From Deltaproteobacteria bacterium (GTDB taxonomy: Bacteria > Desulfobacterota > Binatia > UBA9968 > JAJDTQ01), in contig JAPOPM010000163.1 of the NCBI GenBank assembly GCA_026712905.1, positions 31,270 through 95,269 on the forward strand: DNA of 64,000 bases, given 5' to 3'. The position numbers and the translations under genes were made by a program. Shown here in pieces: positions 36,006 to 44,616 of this stretch. The notes beneath the pieces were generated by a model that saw only the letters and a program-made list of their open reading frames with translations, was not told the origin of the DNA and did no database searches. Each line of letters starts with the position of its first letter. Positions within the stretch are counted from its first letter, which is position 1.

Positions 36006-37232
36006 TCACCGTCCCCAGCCCCGGTAGAGCTTCAGCGGCGTGATCACCGCCGCGGCCGCCAGCAGCAGGGCGCCGCACAGGTAGAACACCGAGCCCATCC
36101 CGTAGTGCTCCACCAGGTAGCCGCCGATCACCGGTCCGGGCAGGGTGAACAGGCTGTTGGACAGGAACGTGATCCCCAGCGAGGTGGCCTGAATGCGCGA
36201 GCCGGCCACATCCACGATGGCGGCGGCGGTGACGTTGGTGAGAGTGTAGAAGAACAGGCCGATGAGAGTCACCACGATTCCCAGGGGGATCCCCGCGTCC
36301 ACCAAGGGGACCAGCGTGTAAAGCACGGCCAGCATCAGGAACGCCGGCACCAGCACCCACTTCCGTCCCAGCCGATCCGAAAGATAACCGAGGAACGGCT
36401 GGGACACCGTGCCCATGACGTGCAGCAGCGCGTAGTAGGTGCCCACTCCGGTGTACGAGTAGCCGAGGGTTTCGATGACGTAGAGTGGGAAGAAGGTCAT
36501 CACCAGGACGCGGCCGGTGTTCATCAGGCCGTTGGCCAACGCCATGCCCAGAAACGCCGGATTGCGCAGGAATTCTCCGACGGCCGCCGCCTGCCCTCCC
36601 CCGCCGCCGGACGCGGCGGCCTGCGTACGAAACACCCCACGCAAGCCCAGCCACAGGGGAATGCCCACCAGCACCGCCAGAACGAGTTGCAGCGCCATGA
36701 TGGGACGCCACGGATACAACACGAACAGGAGCCCCACCACCACCGGCGTCAGGGTGTCGCCCACGGTGGCCCCCATGCCGTGCACGGCGAAGGCCGTGGC
36801 GCGGTGTTCCGGGAAGCGGCTGGAAAGGGACGCCATGGCCGTGGGATGCCACAGCGCGATGCCGGCCCCCACCAACCCGGCCGCGACCAGCGCATACAGG
36901 TAAGTCGAGGCCATGCCGAAGATGAAGTACGCCAAGCCCATGGCGAGGAGGGCCGAGGACAGGATAGCGGTGCGATGGCGCGCCAGCCGGTCCCCCAGAA
37001 GCCCCGCGGGCAGGTTCACGAGTCCGGTGGTCAGCTCGCGCATGGTCGTGAGCGCCCCGACCTGGACGTAGCTCAGACGCAGGGCCACCTTGAGGGGCTC
37101 CAGGATCAGCGGGAAGAGCTGGCCGAACCAGTGCACCGCGAAGTGCCCGCCGGTGACGTACCCGAGCAGCACCAGCCTGTCCCTGCCGATGGCGCGCAGT
37201 CCGCTGTTTCGTTCGCCCACTGTGTCGTCCAA
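36006..37232 (-). CDS. Major facilitator superfamily transporter
   Basis: About 408 residues with 12 predicted membrane segments. The loop 2-3 motif is LGDRLARHRTAIL and the matching loop in the second half is LSDRLGRKWVLV (GYLSDRLGRK). A small Gly/Ala-rich loop (QAAASGGGGGQ) lies between the halves. TTG 37232 gives the longest frame; GTG 37220 is an alternative, neither with a good ribosome binding site. Located upstream of the phosphopantetheinyl transferase; solute unknown, an exporter of a small molecule is possible. Confidence 0.88.
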   Translation of the reverse strand: MDDTVGERNSGLRAIGRDRLVLLGYVTGGHFAVHWFGQLFPLILEPLKVALRLSYVQVGALTTMRELTTGLVNLPAGLLGDRLARHRTAILSSALLAMGLAYFIFGMASTYLYALVAAGLVGAGIALWHPTAMASLSSRFPEHRATAFAVHGMGATVGDTLTPVVVGLLFVLYPWRPIMALQLVLAVLVGIPLWLGLRGVFRTQAAASGGGGGQAAAVGEFLRNPAFLGMALANGLMNTGRVLVMTFFPLYVIETLGYSYTGVGTYYALLHVMGTVSQPFLGYLSDRLGRKWVLVPAFLMLAVLYTLVPLVDAGIPLGIVVTLIGLFFYTLTNVTAAAIVDVAGSRIQATSLGITFLSNSLFTLPGPVIGGYLVEHYGMGSVFYLCGALLLAAAAVITPLKLYRGWGR

Positions 37233-37408
37233 ACCGATGGTCGGATTCGGGGTGCTTCCTCACGGGAGGCGCCGTCCACCATTCGTCGTCAAGTCCTCAA
37301 GCGTAACCCATCAACACCGCATAATCCAAAGCTCGAATATCCATCCCCCTGGCTTGCTGTTGCGCCTTGAGCTTACCGCCGTTAAATGGTTAGCTGCCGT
37401 AATCGGTC

Positions 37409-38299
37409 ATGGCCACCACCGAACAAAGCTACTTCGACCCCGCGGTACTGGCGCGGCTGTCGAACCTGCACCTCAAGGCGCGCTGGGTCGTGGAGGGCGT
37501 CATGGCGGGGCTCCACCGGAGCCGGGCCAAGGGGTTCAGCGTCGAGTTCGAGCAGCACCGCGAGTACGCTCCGGGGGACGAGATCCGGCGCATCGACTGG
37601 AAGGCGCTGGGCAAGCTGGACCGCTACTTCATCAAGGAATACGAGGACGAGAGCAACCTCAAGACGCACCTGCTGCTGGACGTGAGCGGCTCCATGGACT
37701 ACGCCTCCGGCGCCGTCACCAAGTTCCAGTACGGCTGTATCCTGGTGGCGTCGCTGGCCTACCTGATCCTCCGGCAGCAGGACGCCGCCGGCCTCACCAC
37801 CTTCTCCGACCGCATCGACTCGCAACTTCCGCCCAAGGCCACCCGCGGCTACATGGTGGAGCTGCTGCAGCGCCTCGAGGCCGAGACCACCCGGGGCGAC
37901 ACCGATGTCGGCAAGGTGCTGCTGGAAGTGGCCGGCGGCATCCGCCGGCGGGGTCTCGTGGTGCTGGTGTCGGATCTGCTGGACGACGCCGAGTCGGTGC
38001 TCCAGGGGCTGCGCCTGTTCCGCTTCAAGGGCAACGACGTGCTGGTCTTCCACATCATGGACGAAACGGAGATGACGCTTCCCTTCTCCGGCAACACCCG
38101 GTTTGAGGACATCGAGGACCCGGGACTTCGGGTCACCGCCGATCCCAAGGCCATCCAGGCGGAGTACCGCCGGGTCGTGACCAACCACATCGACACGCTG
38201 CGGTCGGGATGCCACCAGTACGCCATCGACTATCAACTGGTGTCCACGGCCACGCCGCTGGACCAGGCTCTGGTGAGCTATCTGAGCTGGAGGAAGTAA
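37409..38299 (+). CDS. DUF58 domain protein (VWA-like, MoxR partner)
   Basis: A 296-residue cytosolic or membrane-associated protein. The DUF58 signature FEQHREYAPGDEIRRIDWKALGK is followed by a VWA-like fold with the MIDAS DVSGSM. DUF58 proteins work with MoxR ATPases; here the MoxR gene is 7 kb upstream (29092). ATG 37409 is divergent from the MFS gene, with 176 bp between them and no clear promoter. The stop is one base before the CTG start of the next gene. Confidence 0.93.
   Translation: MATTEQSYFDPAVLARLSNLHLKARWVVEGVMAGLHRSRAKGFSVEFEQHREYAPGDEIRRIDWKALGKLDRYFIKEYEDESNLKTHLLLDVSGSMDYASGAVTKFQYGCILVASLAYLILRQQDAAGLTTFSDRIDSQLPPKATRGYMVELLQRLEAETTRGDTDVGKVLLEVAGGIRRRGLVVLVSDLLDDAESVLQGLRLFRFKGNDVLVFHIMDETEMTLPFSGNTRFEDIEDPGLRVTADPKAIQAEYRRVVTNHIDTLRSGCHQYAIDYQLVSTATPLDQALVSYLSWRK
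38289..38296 (+). promoter_or_regulatory. Shine-Dalgarno site that fixes a CTG start
   Basis: GGAGGAAG at the very end of the DUF58 gene, 4 bases before CTG 38301. No ATG/GTG/TTG occurs in the open frame between the upstream in-frame stop (38283) and GTG 38328, and 38328 would delete part of the conserved N-terminal membrane domain. Confidence 0.65.
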
Positions 38300-38300
38300 C

Positions 38301-40400
38301 CTGGCGTTCCTCTACCCGCTCTACCTCGTGGCCCTGGCGGCGGGCGTGATCCCGCTGGTGATCCACCTGCTCAACCGGCGGCAGCAGAAGCGCCTGCGCT
38401 TCCCCGCGGTGCGCTTCGTGCTCATCTCGCAACGGCGCGTGGCGCGCACCTACAACCTGCGCAATTGGCTCCTGCTGGCGGTGCGTACGCTGGCGGTGCT
38501 CTTGCTGGCGCTGCTGCTGGCGCATCCCCTGTGGGAGACCGGGGTCGGCCTCGCCGCCCGGGGCGCGCCCCTCACCACCGCCATCATCGTGGACAACTCG
38601 CTGAGCATGGAGGTGCGCGGGGACGGTGCCCCCTTCGACGAAGCCAGGGACGCCGCCGGCCTCATCCTGGAGGCGTTGGACGAAGGCGACCGCGCGGCGG
38701 TCATCGCCACCAACCCGGTGGGGTCCGTCGCACCGGCCCTCAAGACGCCCGAGGAAGCGACCCTCAAGGATCTGGACCCCCTGGCCGTCAGCGCCGGCAC
38801 CGCGGACCTCACGGGCGCGCTGCGCACGGCCTATCGGCTCCTGCGCGGGGCCGGCGGGCAGAAAGCGCTGTGGGTGGTCACGGACCTCGGCGTGGCGGGC
38901 TGGGACCGGCTGTCCCTGCCGTCCGTAGGCGAGTTCGATCCCACCGTGCCGGTCAAGATCGTCACGGTGGGTGCGGCGGAGACGCCGGCCAGTGCCACCA
39001 TCAAGACGCTGGAATCGCGCACCACGGACGTGGCCCCGGGACTCGACCTCGAGCTCGCCGCCACGGTGGTGAACTTCACCGCCGGCGAGATCCCGGGCGT
39101 CACCGCGCGCCTCACCATCGACGACAAGGTGCGCGACGAGAAGCAGGTGACGCTGCCGGCGGGGGCCGAGGCCACGGTCGGCTTCCGTTTCAAGCTGGAG
39201 CGGCCGGGGAGCCATTCCGGCCATGTCTCGCTCCACGGCGACGGATTTTCCGGGAACCGGCGCCACTACTTCACCATCCATACCCGGGACCGCCTTAACG
39301 TCCTGCTGGTGGACGGCGATCCCCAGCGCGCCTTGGTGGCGAGCGAGACGTTCTTCCTGAGCCGCGCGCTCAATCCTTCGGGCGACCTGGCGAACTCGGT
39401 GCTCCTGCCGGAGGTGATCCTGGCGGGCGCCCTCGGCCAAGTGAACCCCGAAGGCTACCAGGTCGTGACGCTGGCCAACGTGCCGGACCTGCCCGAGGCC
39501 TTCGTGGCCCGGCTCGCGGCCTTCGTGGAAGGCGGCGGCGGCTTGCTGCTGTCCCTGGGCGACCGGGTGACCGCGGCGGAGTACAACCGGCTCCTGTGGC
39601 GCGGCCCGGTGCCGTTGCTGCCGGGTCCCTTGGGGGAACGGCGGCGCGTGCCCCTGGACCAGAACGTCGGCGTGGATGCGTTGGACGCGGCCCACCCAGC
39701 GCTGGCGGCCTTCGGCGACAAGCGCCTGCTGGACTCCCTGCGCGCGGCCAGGGTCTCGTCCTACTTCGAGGTGACGCCCACCGGCGGCCGTGTGGTCATG
39801 CGCCTCAGCAACGGGCAACCGCTGCTGGTGGAGAAGGAAGTAGGCAAGGGCCGCGTCCTGCTGTTCACCACGAGCGTGGACAGCGCCTGGAACAACCTGC
39901 CGCTCAAGACCGGCTACGTGCCGCTGATGCAGTCCGTGGTCTCCTACATGGCGGGCGGCAGCCGTGGTACCGTGGACACCGGTATCACCGCGGGCGAGAG
40001 CAAACACTGGACCGTCGCGCCCATCCACGCGGGCTTGGGCCTTCGGGTGGTCGACCCCAGGCGGTCGGAGAAAGCGGTGACGTTTATAGCGCTCAACGGC
40101 AAGGCCGGCGGGGCTTTCCACGCCAACCACTTCGCGGGCATCTACCGGGTGGTGCCGCATTCGGCCGACATGGACGTGGCCGGGCTGTACGCGGTGAACC
40201 CGCCGGTTCTCGAATCGCGCCTCGAGCGCATGGGCGCCGAGGAACTGGAACGGAAACTCGGCCCGGTCGACCACGAGGTCATGGCGGCGGGCGTCCTGTC
40301 CGGGGGCGGCAGCCGCACGGATCTTGCACTGGCCCTGGTGGTGTTGCTCATGGCGACGCTGCTGTTCGAGGGCTGGCTGGGACAACGAAACTATGAATAG
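38301..40400 (+). CDS. BatA/VWA-domain membrane protein
   Basis: About 699 residues if started at CTG 38301. The N-terminus FLYPLYLVALAAGVIPLVIH followed by LLNRRQQKRLRFPAVRF is the canonical BatA (TIGR02226) two-helix start, with the second membrane segment at LLLAVRTLAVLLLALLLAHP. The VWA domain has MIDAS DNSLS (AIIVDNSLSMEV). A beta-sandwich region and a GATase-like part (VLLVDGDPQ, FVEGGGGLLLSLGD) follow, and a C-terminal membrane helix ends at LFEGWLGQR. It acts in the MoxR-linked envelope system with its neighbours. It overlaps the next gene by 8 bp. Confidence 0.88.
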   Translation: MAFLYPLYLVALAAGVIPLVIHLLNRRQQKRLRFPAVRFVLISQRRVARTYNLRNWLLLAVRTLAVLLLALLLAHPLWETGVGLAARGAPLTTAIIVDNSLSMEVRGDGAPFDEARDAAGLILEALDEGDRAAVIATNPVGSVAPALKTPEEATLKDLDPLAVSAGTADLTGALRTAYRLLRGAGGQKALWVVTDLGVAGWDRLSLPSVGEFDPTVPVKIVTVGAAETPASATIKTLESRTTDVAPGLDLELAATVVNFTAGEIPGVTARLTIDDKVRDEKQVTLPAGAEATVGFRFKLERPGSHSGHVSLHGDGFSGNRRHYFTIHTRDRLNVLLVDGDPQRALVASETFFLSRALNPSGDLANSVLLPEVILAGALGQVNPEGYQVVTLANVPDLPEAFVARLAAFVEGGGGLLLSLGDRVTAAEYNRLLWRGPVPLLPGPLGERRRVPLDQNVGVDALDAAHPALAAFGDKRLLDSLRAARVSSYFEVTPTGGRVVMRLSNGQPLLVEKEVGKGRVLLFTTSVDSAWNNLPLKTGYVPLMQSVVSYMAGGSRGTVDTGITAGESKHWTVAPIHAGLGLRVVDPRRSEKAVTFIALNGKAGGAFHANHFAGIYRVVPHSADMDVAGLYAVNPPVLESRLERMGAEELERKLGPVDHEVMAAGVLSGGGSRTDLALALVVLLMATLLFEGWLGQRNYE

Positions 40401-41178
40401 GCGAAGGTTCCTGCAAGGTCTCGTGGGAACGGCGGCGGGTGCCGCCTGGGGACTGCCGGCGATGCCCGCGGCGGCGCAATCGCCCGCGGCGGGTCAAGCC
40501 AACCGTCGCATCCAGTTCGTCTTCGCGCAGGTGCGCTACCGCGGCGGCGACTGGGACCCGCGGCCCCGCGCCACCACTCCGATGATGGAAGAGCTGATGC
40601 GCCGCACCAGCGTGGAAGCGGAGAAGGAGCGGCGCGTGGTCGCCCTCACCGACCGGGAGCTGTTCTCGTACCCCTTCCTCTACATGGCCGGCAAGTACGA
40701 CTTTCAGCCGTTCTCGGAGAGCGAGGTGGAGAACCTGCGGCGCTTCCTCTCCTTTGGCGGCTTCCTGCTCGCCGACAACACCCTCGGACAACTGGGGTAC
40801 GGCTTCGACCGGCGCTTCCGCGCGGAGATGAAGCGCGTGTTCCCGGAGCAGGAAATGCAGAAGGTGCCGCTGACCCACGCGCTCCTGCGGAGCTACTACC
40901 TGATACGCAGTATCGGTGGACGCGTCGCCACAAGCTCCTATCTGGAGGGTATCCACCTCGGAGAGACCACGCCGGTGGTCTATTGCCACAACGACCTGGC
41001 CGGCGCCTGGGAACGCGACGGACTGGGGCGCTGGAGCCACCCCTGCGTTCCCAACGGCGAGGCGCAACGGCGCGACGCGTTCCATCTCGGCGTCAACCTC
41101 ATCCTCTACTCCATGACCGGCAACTACAAGCAGGACCTGATCCACGTGCCGTTCATACGACGACGGCTGACACAATGA
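40393..41178 (+). CDS. DUF4159 domain protein with Tat signal
   Basis: A 261-residue protein. The N-terminus MNRRRFLQGLVGTAAG is a twin-arginine signal, with cleavage likely after PAAAQ, so it is exported folded. The DUF4159 body contains FVFAQVRYRGGDWDPRPRA, LTDRELFSYPFLYMAGKYDF and LRRFLSFGGFLLADNT. In related bacteria DUF4159 is often fused to the BatA-like protein; here it is a separate gene overlapping it by 8 bp, so coupled. Function unknown. Confidence 0.88.
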   Translation: MNRRRFLQGLVGTAAGAAWGLPAMPAAAQSPAAGQANRRIQFVFAQVRYRGGDWDPRPRATTPMMEELMRRTSVEAEKERRVVALTDRELFSYPFLYMAGKYDFQPFSESEVENLRRFLSFGGFLLADNTLGQLGYGFDRRFRAEMKRVFPEQEMQKVPLTHALLRSYYLIRSIGGRVATSSYLEGIHLGETTPVVYCHNDLAGAWERDGLGRWSHPCVPNGEAQRRDAFHLGVNLILYSMTGNYKQDLIHVPFIRRRLTQ

Positions 41179-41277
41179 GCCAGCGTGACGGAATGCCGAC
41201 GGACCCATCCGCCATTACCGCGGAACAGACGGTGTCGAAACGTCGTCCGGAGAAGAATTGGCGCCAAACCCACGGGG

Positions 41278-41331
41278 CGTCATTCCCGCGGAAGCGGGAA
41301 TCCAGGCCTTCCCGCTTCCGCGGGAATGACG
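41278..41331. repeat. Double palindromic repeat, 23-bp perfect inverted repeat
   Basis: 41278-41300 and 41309-41331 are exact reverse complements (23 bp) separated by 8 bases. Each arm is itself a hairpin of the form TTCCCGC-N4-GCGGGAA. The same unit occurs singly at 9227-9244. This resembles a paired REP/BIME-like element. It lies in the 238-bp gap inside the VWA operon and could stabilise or punctuate its mRNA. Confidence 0.75.
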
Positions 41332-41416
41332 ATTCGAAAGGCCCCCGCCTTATGTGCTTTGACACAGCCTGGGAAGCGGAAATCCAAGCGGGGTGGAGTG
41401 ATCCAGCAGGAAGGCA

Positions 41417-43654
41417 ATGACAGGGATATCGGACATCGTTCTCGGCGGCGGGGTTCCGTGGTGGCTGGCGGCAGGGCTGGCGCTGGCGGCCGCGGGCTTT
41501 CTGGTGCATCAGTTCCGGTTTCTGCTCCGAAGCCTGGGGCTCGGCAAGGCGTCGCTGCTGACGCTCCTGCGGGGTCTGGTCTACGCGCTGCTGCTGCTGT
41601 TTCTCCTGGGACCGGCGCGCACGGTGGAGGACCCCACGTCGTTGCGGCGTCCACTGGTGGTGCTCCTGGACTCCTCCGAGAGCATGAAGCTGGAGTCGGG
41701 CGAAGATGGCGCCACCCGGCTGGACGCGGCCAAGGAAGCCCTTGGGGCGGCGGGGCTTACGCGCGGGCTGGCCGGAAACTACGACATCAAGTTCTACGCC
41801 TACGACCGCGAGACCACCCCCCTGGAGTCGGACGCCCTCGACGGAGTCAGCGCCGCGGGCGAGGCCAGCCGTTTGTTTCACGCGTTGCGGCAGGTGGACG
41901 AGAACGAACCGGACGCCGCCGGCGTCGTGGTCGCGTCCGACGGCATCGTCAACCCGCCCGATGCCCTCGACGGGTTCACCGGCCACCCGCGGCCCGTCAT
42001 GGCCATCGGCGTGGGCGCGACAGAGGGCTTCAGGGACCTGCGCATCACCGGCCTGCGCACGCCCGAGATGGCCTTCCGCGGGCGCGCCACCGCCATCGAG
42101 TTCACCATCCAGGCCTTCGGCATGGCCGGGGTCCAGGTGCCCCTCTACTTCAACCTGGGGCGGAACCTGATCTCCACCCACCCCATCACCATCGACCGCG
42201 ACGCCTACGAGAACCGTGTCACGCTGAACTACACGCCGCGCGAGCTGGGAACCCACGGTTTCACCCTGACGCTGCCGGAACAGGCCGGCGAGAGCATCGC
42301 CCGCAACAACCGCAAGGCGTTCCGCATGGAGGTGCGGCGCGACAAGCTCCGGGTGCTGACCCTGTCCGGATCGCCCTCGTGGAATTACCGCTTCCTGCGT
42401 TTCGCGCTGAAGCAGGACCCGTTCCTGGAGCTGGTGTCGTTCGTCTTCCTGCGCACCCCCAACGACGTGGTGGACGTGCGCGAGAACGAGATGAGCCTGA
42501 TCCCGTTCCCCATCGACGAGATCTTCCTCGAAGAGCTGAAGAACTTCGACGTGCTGATTCTCGACGACTTCTCGCATCGCACCTACTTCAACCCGCTCTA
42601 CTTCGAGAACATCCGGGACTTCGTGCGCGATGGCGGCGGCCTCGCCATGCTCGGCGGCGCGCGCGCGTTCGACCGCGGCGGTTACCACCAGACGGCCCTC
42701 AGCACCGTGTTGGCGGTGAAGCTCGACGGCCGCGGCGCCTTCCGCACCGGTGTGGCCGCGCGTCCCGGCCTGACGCAGGCAGGCAAGGCGCACCCCCTGA
42801 CGCGGGTCTTCGCCGACCCCGCCGCCAACGAGGAGGCCTGGAGCACGCTGCCGCCGCTGACCACGCTCAACGAGGTGGCGCAGGCCGACGGCGAGGTGCT
42901 GCTGTCGGCGGAGGTGCGCGGGCGGCAGATGCCGCTGCTGACCGTGCGCCGGTACCACGAAGGGCGTTCGCTGGCGTTCACCAGCGACGACCTGTGGCGC
43001 TGGAACTTCGACGCGGTGGGGCGCAACCAGAACCCGCAACTCCACCTGAAGCTGATCCGCAACAGCGTTCGCTGGCTTGCGCGGGAGCCCGCCTTCAACC
43101 AGGTGCAGATCCTCGCGGTGGGCGGCTCCCGGCAGCCCGGAGAAAAGCACGAGTTCCGCGTCCGGGTGTTGCGCGACGATCACACCCCGGCCAAGGATCC
43201 GGTACTCCAGGTGGTCGTGACCGGGCCGGAAGGCGAGCAGTCGCCACTGGAAGCGTCGCCCACCGACCAGCCCGGCGAGTACCGCGCCGAGTTCACGCCG
43301 CGCGTGGAGGGCTCCCACCGCATCGTGGCGCGCGCGGCGGCGGCGGGACAGCCCCTGGGGAGCGCCGCCCACAACTTCCTCGTGGCGCTGCCGTCGGAGG
43401 AGAACGACGACGGCAGGCCGCGGCCGGAGCTGCTGCAAGCCGTGGCCACGCGCAGCCAGGGGCTGTTCGTCCCCGCCGCATCCTTGACCGACGCCCACTG
43501 GTCGGAGTTCGAGCAGTTGATGGAGCAGGCCACGCCGTCCCGTATCGTGGCGCGAAGCCGCGTGGCCTTGTGGAACGAGCCGCTCCTGTTCGCGCTGGCG
43601 GTGCTGTTGCTGGGCGCGGAATGGTGGCTGCGGCGCACCTGGGGGCTGGTGTGA
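41417..43654 (+). CDS. VWA and glutamine-amidotransferase-like membrane protein
   Basis: A 745-residue protein: membrane helix near 14-32, another near 50-65 (GLVYALLLLFLLGPA), a VWA-like domain with VVLLDSSESMKLE (MIDAS D-x-S-x-S), a beta-sandwich, then a GATase I-like domain (VLILDDFSHRTYFNPLYFEN, RDGGGLAMLGGARAF) without an evident catalytic Cys, another Ig-like part and a C-terminal helix (EPLLFALAVLLLGAEWWL). Such proteins close the MoxR-DUF58-BatA-DUF4159 set. Its TGA overlaps the GTG of nudC. Confidence 0.88.
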   Translation: MTGISDIVLGGGVPWWLAAGLALAAAGFLVHQFRFLLRSLGLGKASLLTLLRGLVYALLLLFLLGPARTVEDPTSLRRPLVVLLDSSESMKLESGEDGATRLDAAKEALGAAGLTRGLAGNYDIKFYAYDRETTPLESDALDGVSAAGEASRLFHALRQVDENEPDAAGVVVASDGIVNPPDALDGFTGHPRPVMAIGVGATEGFRDLRITGLRTPEMAFRGRATAIEFTIQAFGMAGVQVPLYFNLGRNLISTHPITIDRDAYENRVTLNYTPRELGTHGFTLTLPEQAGESIARNNRKAFRMEVRRDKLRVLTLSGSPSWNYRFLRFALKQDPFLELVSFVFLRTPNDVVDVRENEMSLIPFPIDEIFLEELKNFDVLILDDFSHRTYFNPLYFENIRDFVRDGGGLAMLGGARAFDRGGYHQTALSTVLAVKLDGRGAFRTGVAARPGLTQAGKAHPLTRVFADPAANEEAWSTLPPLTTLNEVAQADGEVLLSAEVRGRQMPLLTVRRYHEGRSLAFTSDDLWRWNFDAVGRNQNPQLHLKLIRNSVRWLAREPAFNQVQILAVGGSRQPGEKHEFRVRVLRDDHTPAKDPVLQVVVTGPEGEQSPLEASPTDQPGEYRAEFTPRVEGSHRIVARAAAAGQPLGSAAHNFLVALPSEENDDGRPRPELLQAVATRSQGLFVPAASLTDAHWSEFEQLMEQATPSRIVARSRVALWNEPLLFALAVLLLGAEWWLRRTWGLV

Positions 43655-44604
43655 ACAAGGCAACGACGCCCTTTTCCCTCATGACCAAACACGTTTTTTC
43701 CGGCAATCCCCTGGACCGCGGCGACGTGCAGCGCCGGGACGAGGACTGGCTCAGGCAGACGGCGCGCGACCCCCGTTCCCGCTTCCTGCCCGTGTGGCAA
43801 CTCGACATCCTGCTGCGCAACGGCGACAGAGCGGAGTTGGGGTGGGTGAAGCCCGCCGACATCGAGAGGCTGGACGTTGACGTACCGCCGGTCTTCCTCG
43901 GCCTCAGGGACGGCACCGCCCACTTCGCGGTGGACGTCTCCGCGGTCGAAGAACCCCTGCCCGCGCTGAACCTCGAGGAGCCCTGGGACTTCGTCGAGGC
44001 GCGGGCCGCGGCCGCCCAGCTCAAGCCCGAGGACGTGGGCATCCTGGCCCAGAGCAAGGCCCAGGTGGACTGGCACCGCCGGCACCGGTTCTGCGGCGTG
44101 TGCGGCGGAGCCACCGAGCAGGGGCGCGGCGGACAGGTGCGCAGGTGTAACGCGTGCTACGCCGAGCACTTCCCGCGCACCGACCCCGTGGCCATCATGG
44201 TCATCACCGACGGCGAGCGCGCCCTGCTGGGCCAGTCCCGCGGGCGCCTGGCCCGCTCGGGCCGCTACTCCGCCCTGGCGGGCTTCATCGACCAGGCCGA
44301 GTGCATCGAGGAAGCCGTGCGGCGGGAAGTGAAGGAGGAGGCCGGCATCACGGTGGGCGAGGTGCGCTACCACTCCTCCCAACCCTGGCCCTTCCCCTCC
44401 TCCCTCATGATCGGCTGCCACGGCATGGCCCTGACGACGGACATCGCCATGGATGACGAGGAGATGACCGACGTGCGCTGGTTCACACGGCAAGAGGTCC
44501 TGTCCGCGCTGGCCGGCAAGAATCCCAACCTGCGCGTGCCCGACCCCGTCGCCATCGCCCACCATTTGATCCGGGCGTGGGCGGAGGGGCGGGTCGTGTT
44601 CTGA
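43651..44604 (+). CDS. nudC: NADH pyrophosphatase, NudC type
   Basis: A 317-residue Nudix hydrolase that cleaves NAD(H) and can remove NAD caps from RNA. The zinc ribbon is CGVCGG...CNAC, the Nudix box is GFIDQAECIEEAVRREVKEE followed by AGI, and the NudC-specific SQPWPFPSS follows it. GTG 43651 overlaps the upstream stop (GTGA); ATG 43681 is a possible alternative start without a clear ribosome binding site. Its position at the end of the VWA operon appears incidental. Confidence 0.95.
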   Translation: MNKATTPFSLMTKHVFSGNPLDRGDVQRRDEDWLRQTARDPRSRFLPVWQLDILLRNGDRAELGWVKPADIERLDVDVPPVFLGLRDGTAHFAVDVSAVEEPLPALNLEEPWDFVEARAAAAQLKPEDVGILAQSKAQVDWHRRHRFCGVCGGATEQGRGGQVRRCNACYAEHFPRTDPVAIMVITDGERALLGQSRGRLARSGRYSALAGFIDQAECIEEAVRREVKEEAGITVGEVRYHSSQPWPFPSSLMIGCHGMALTTDIAMDDEEMTDVRWFTRQEVLSALAGKNPNLRVPDPVAIAHHLIRAWAEGRVVF

Positions 44605-44616
44605 CCGGAGGCTTCC

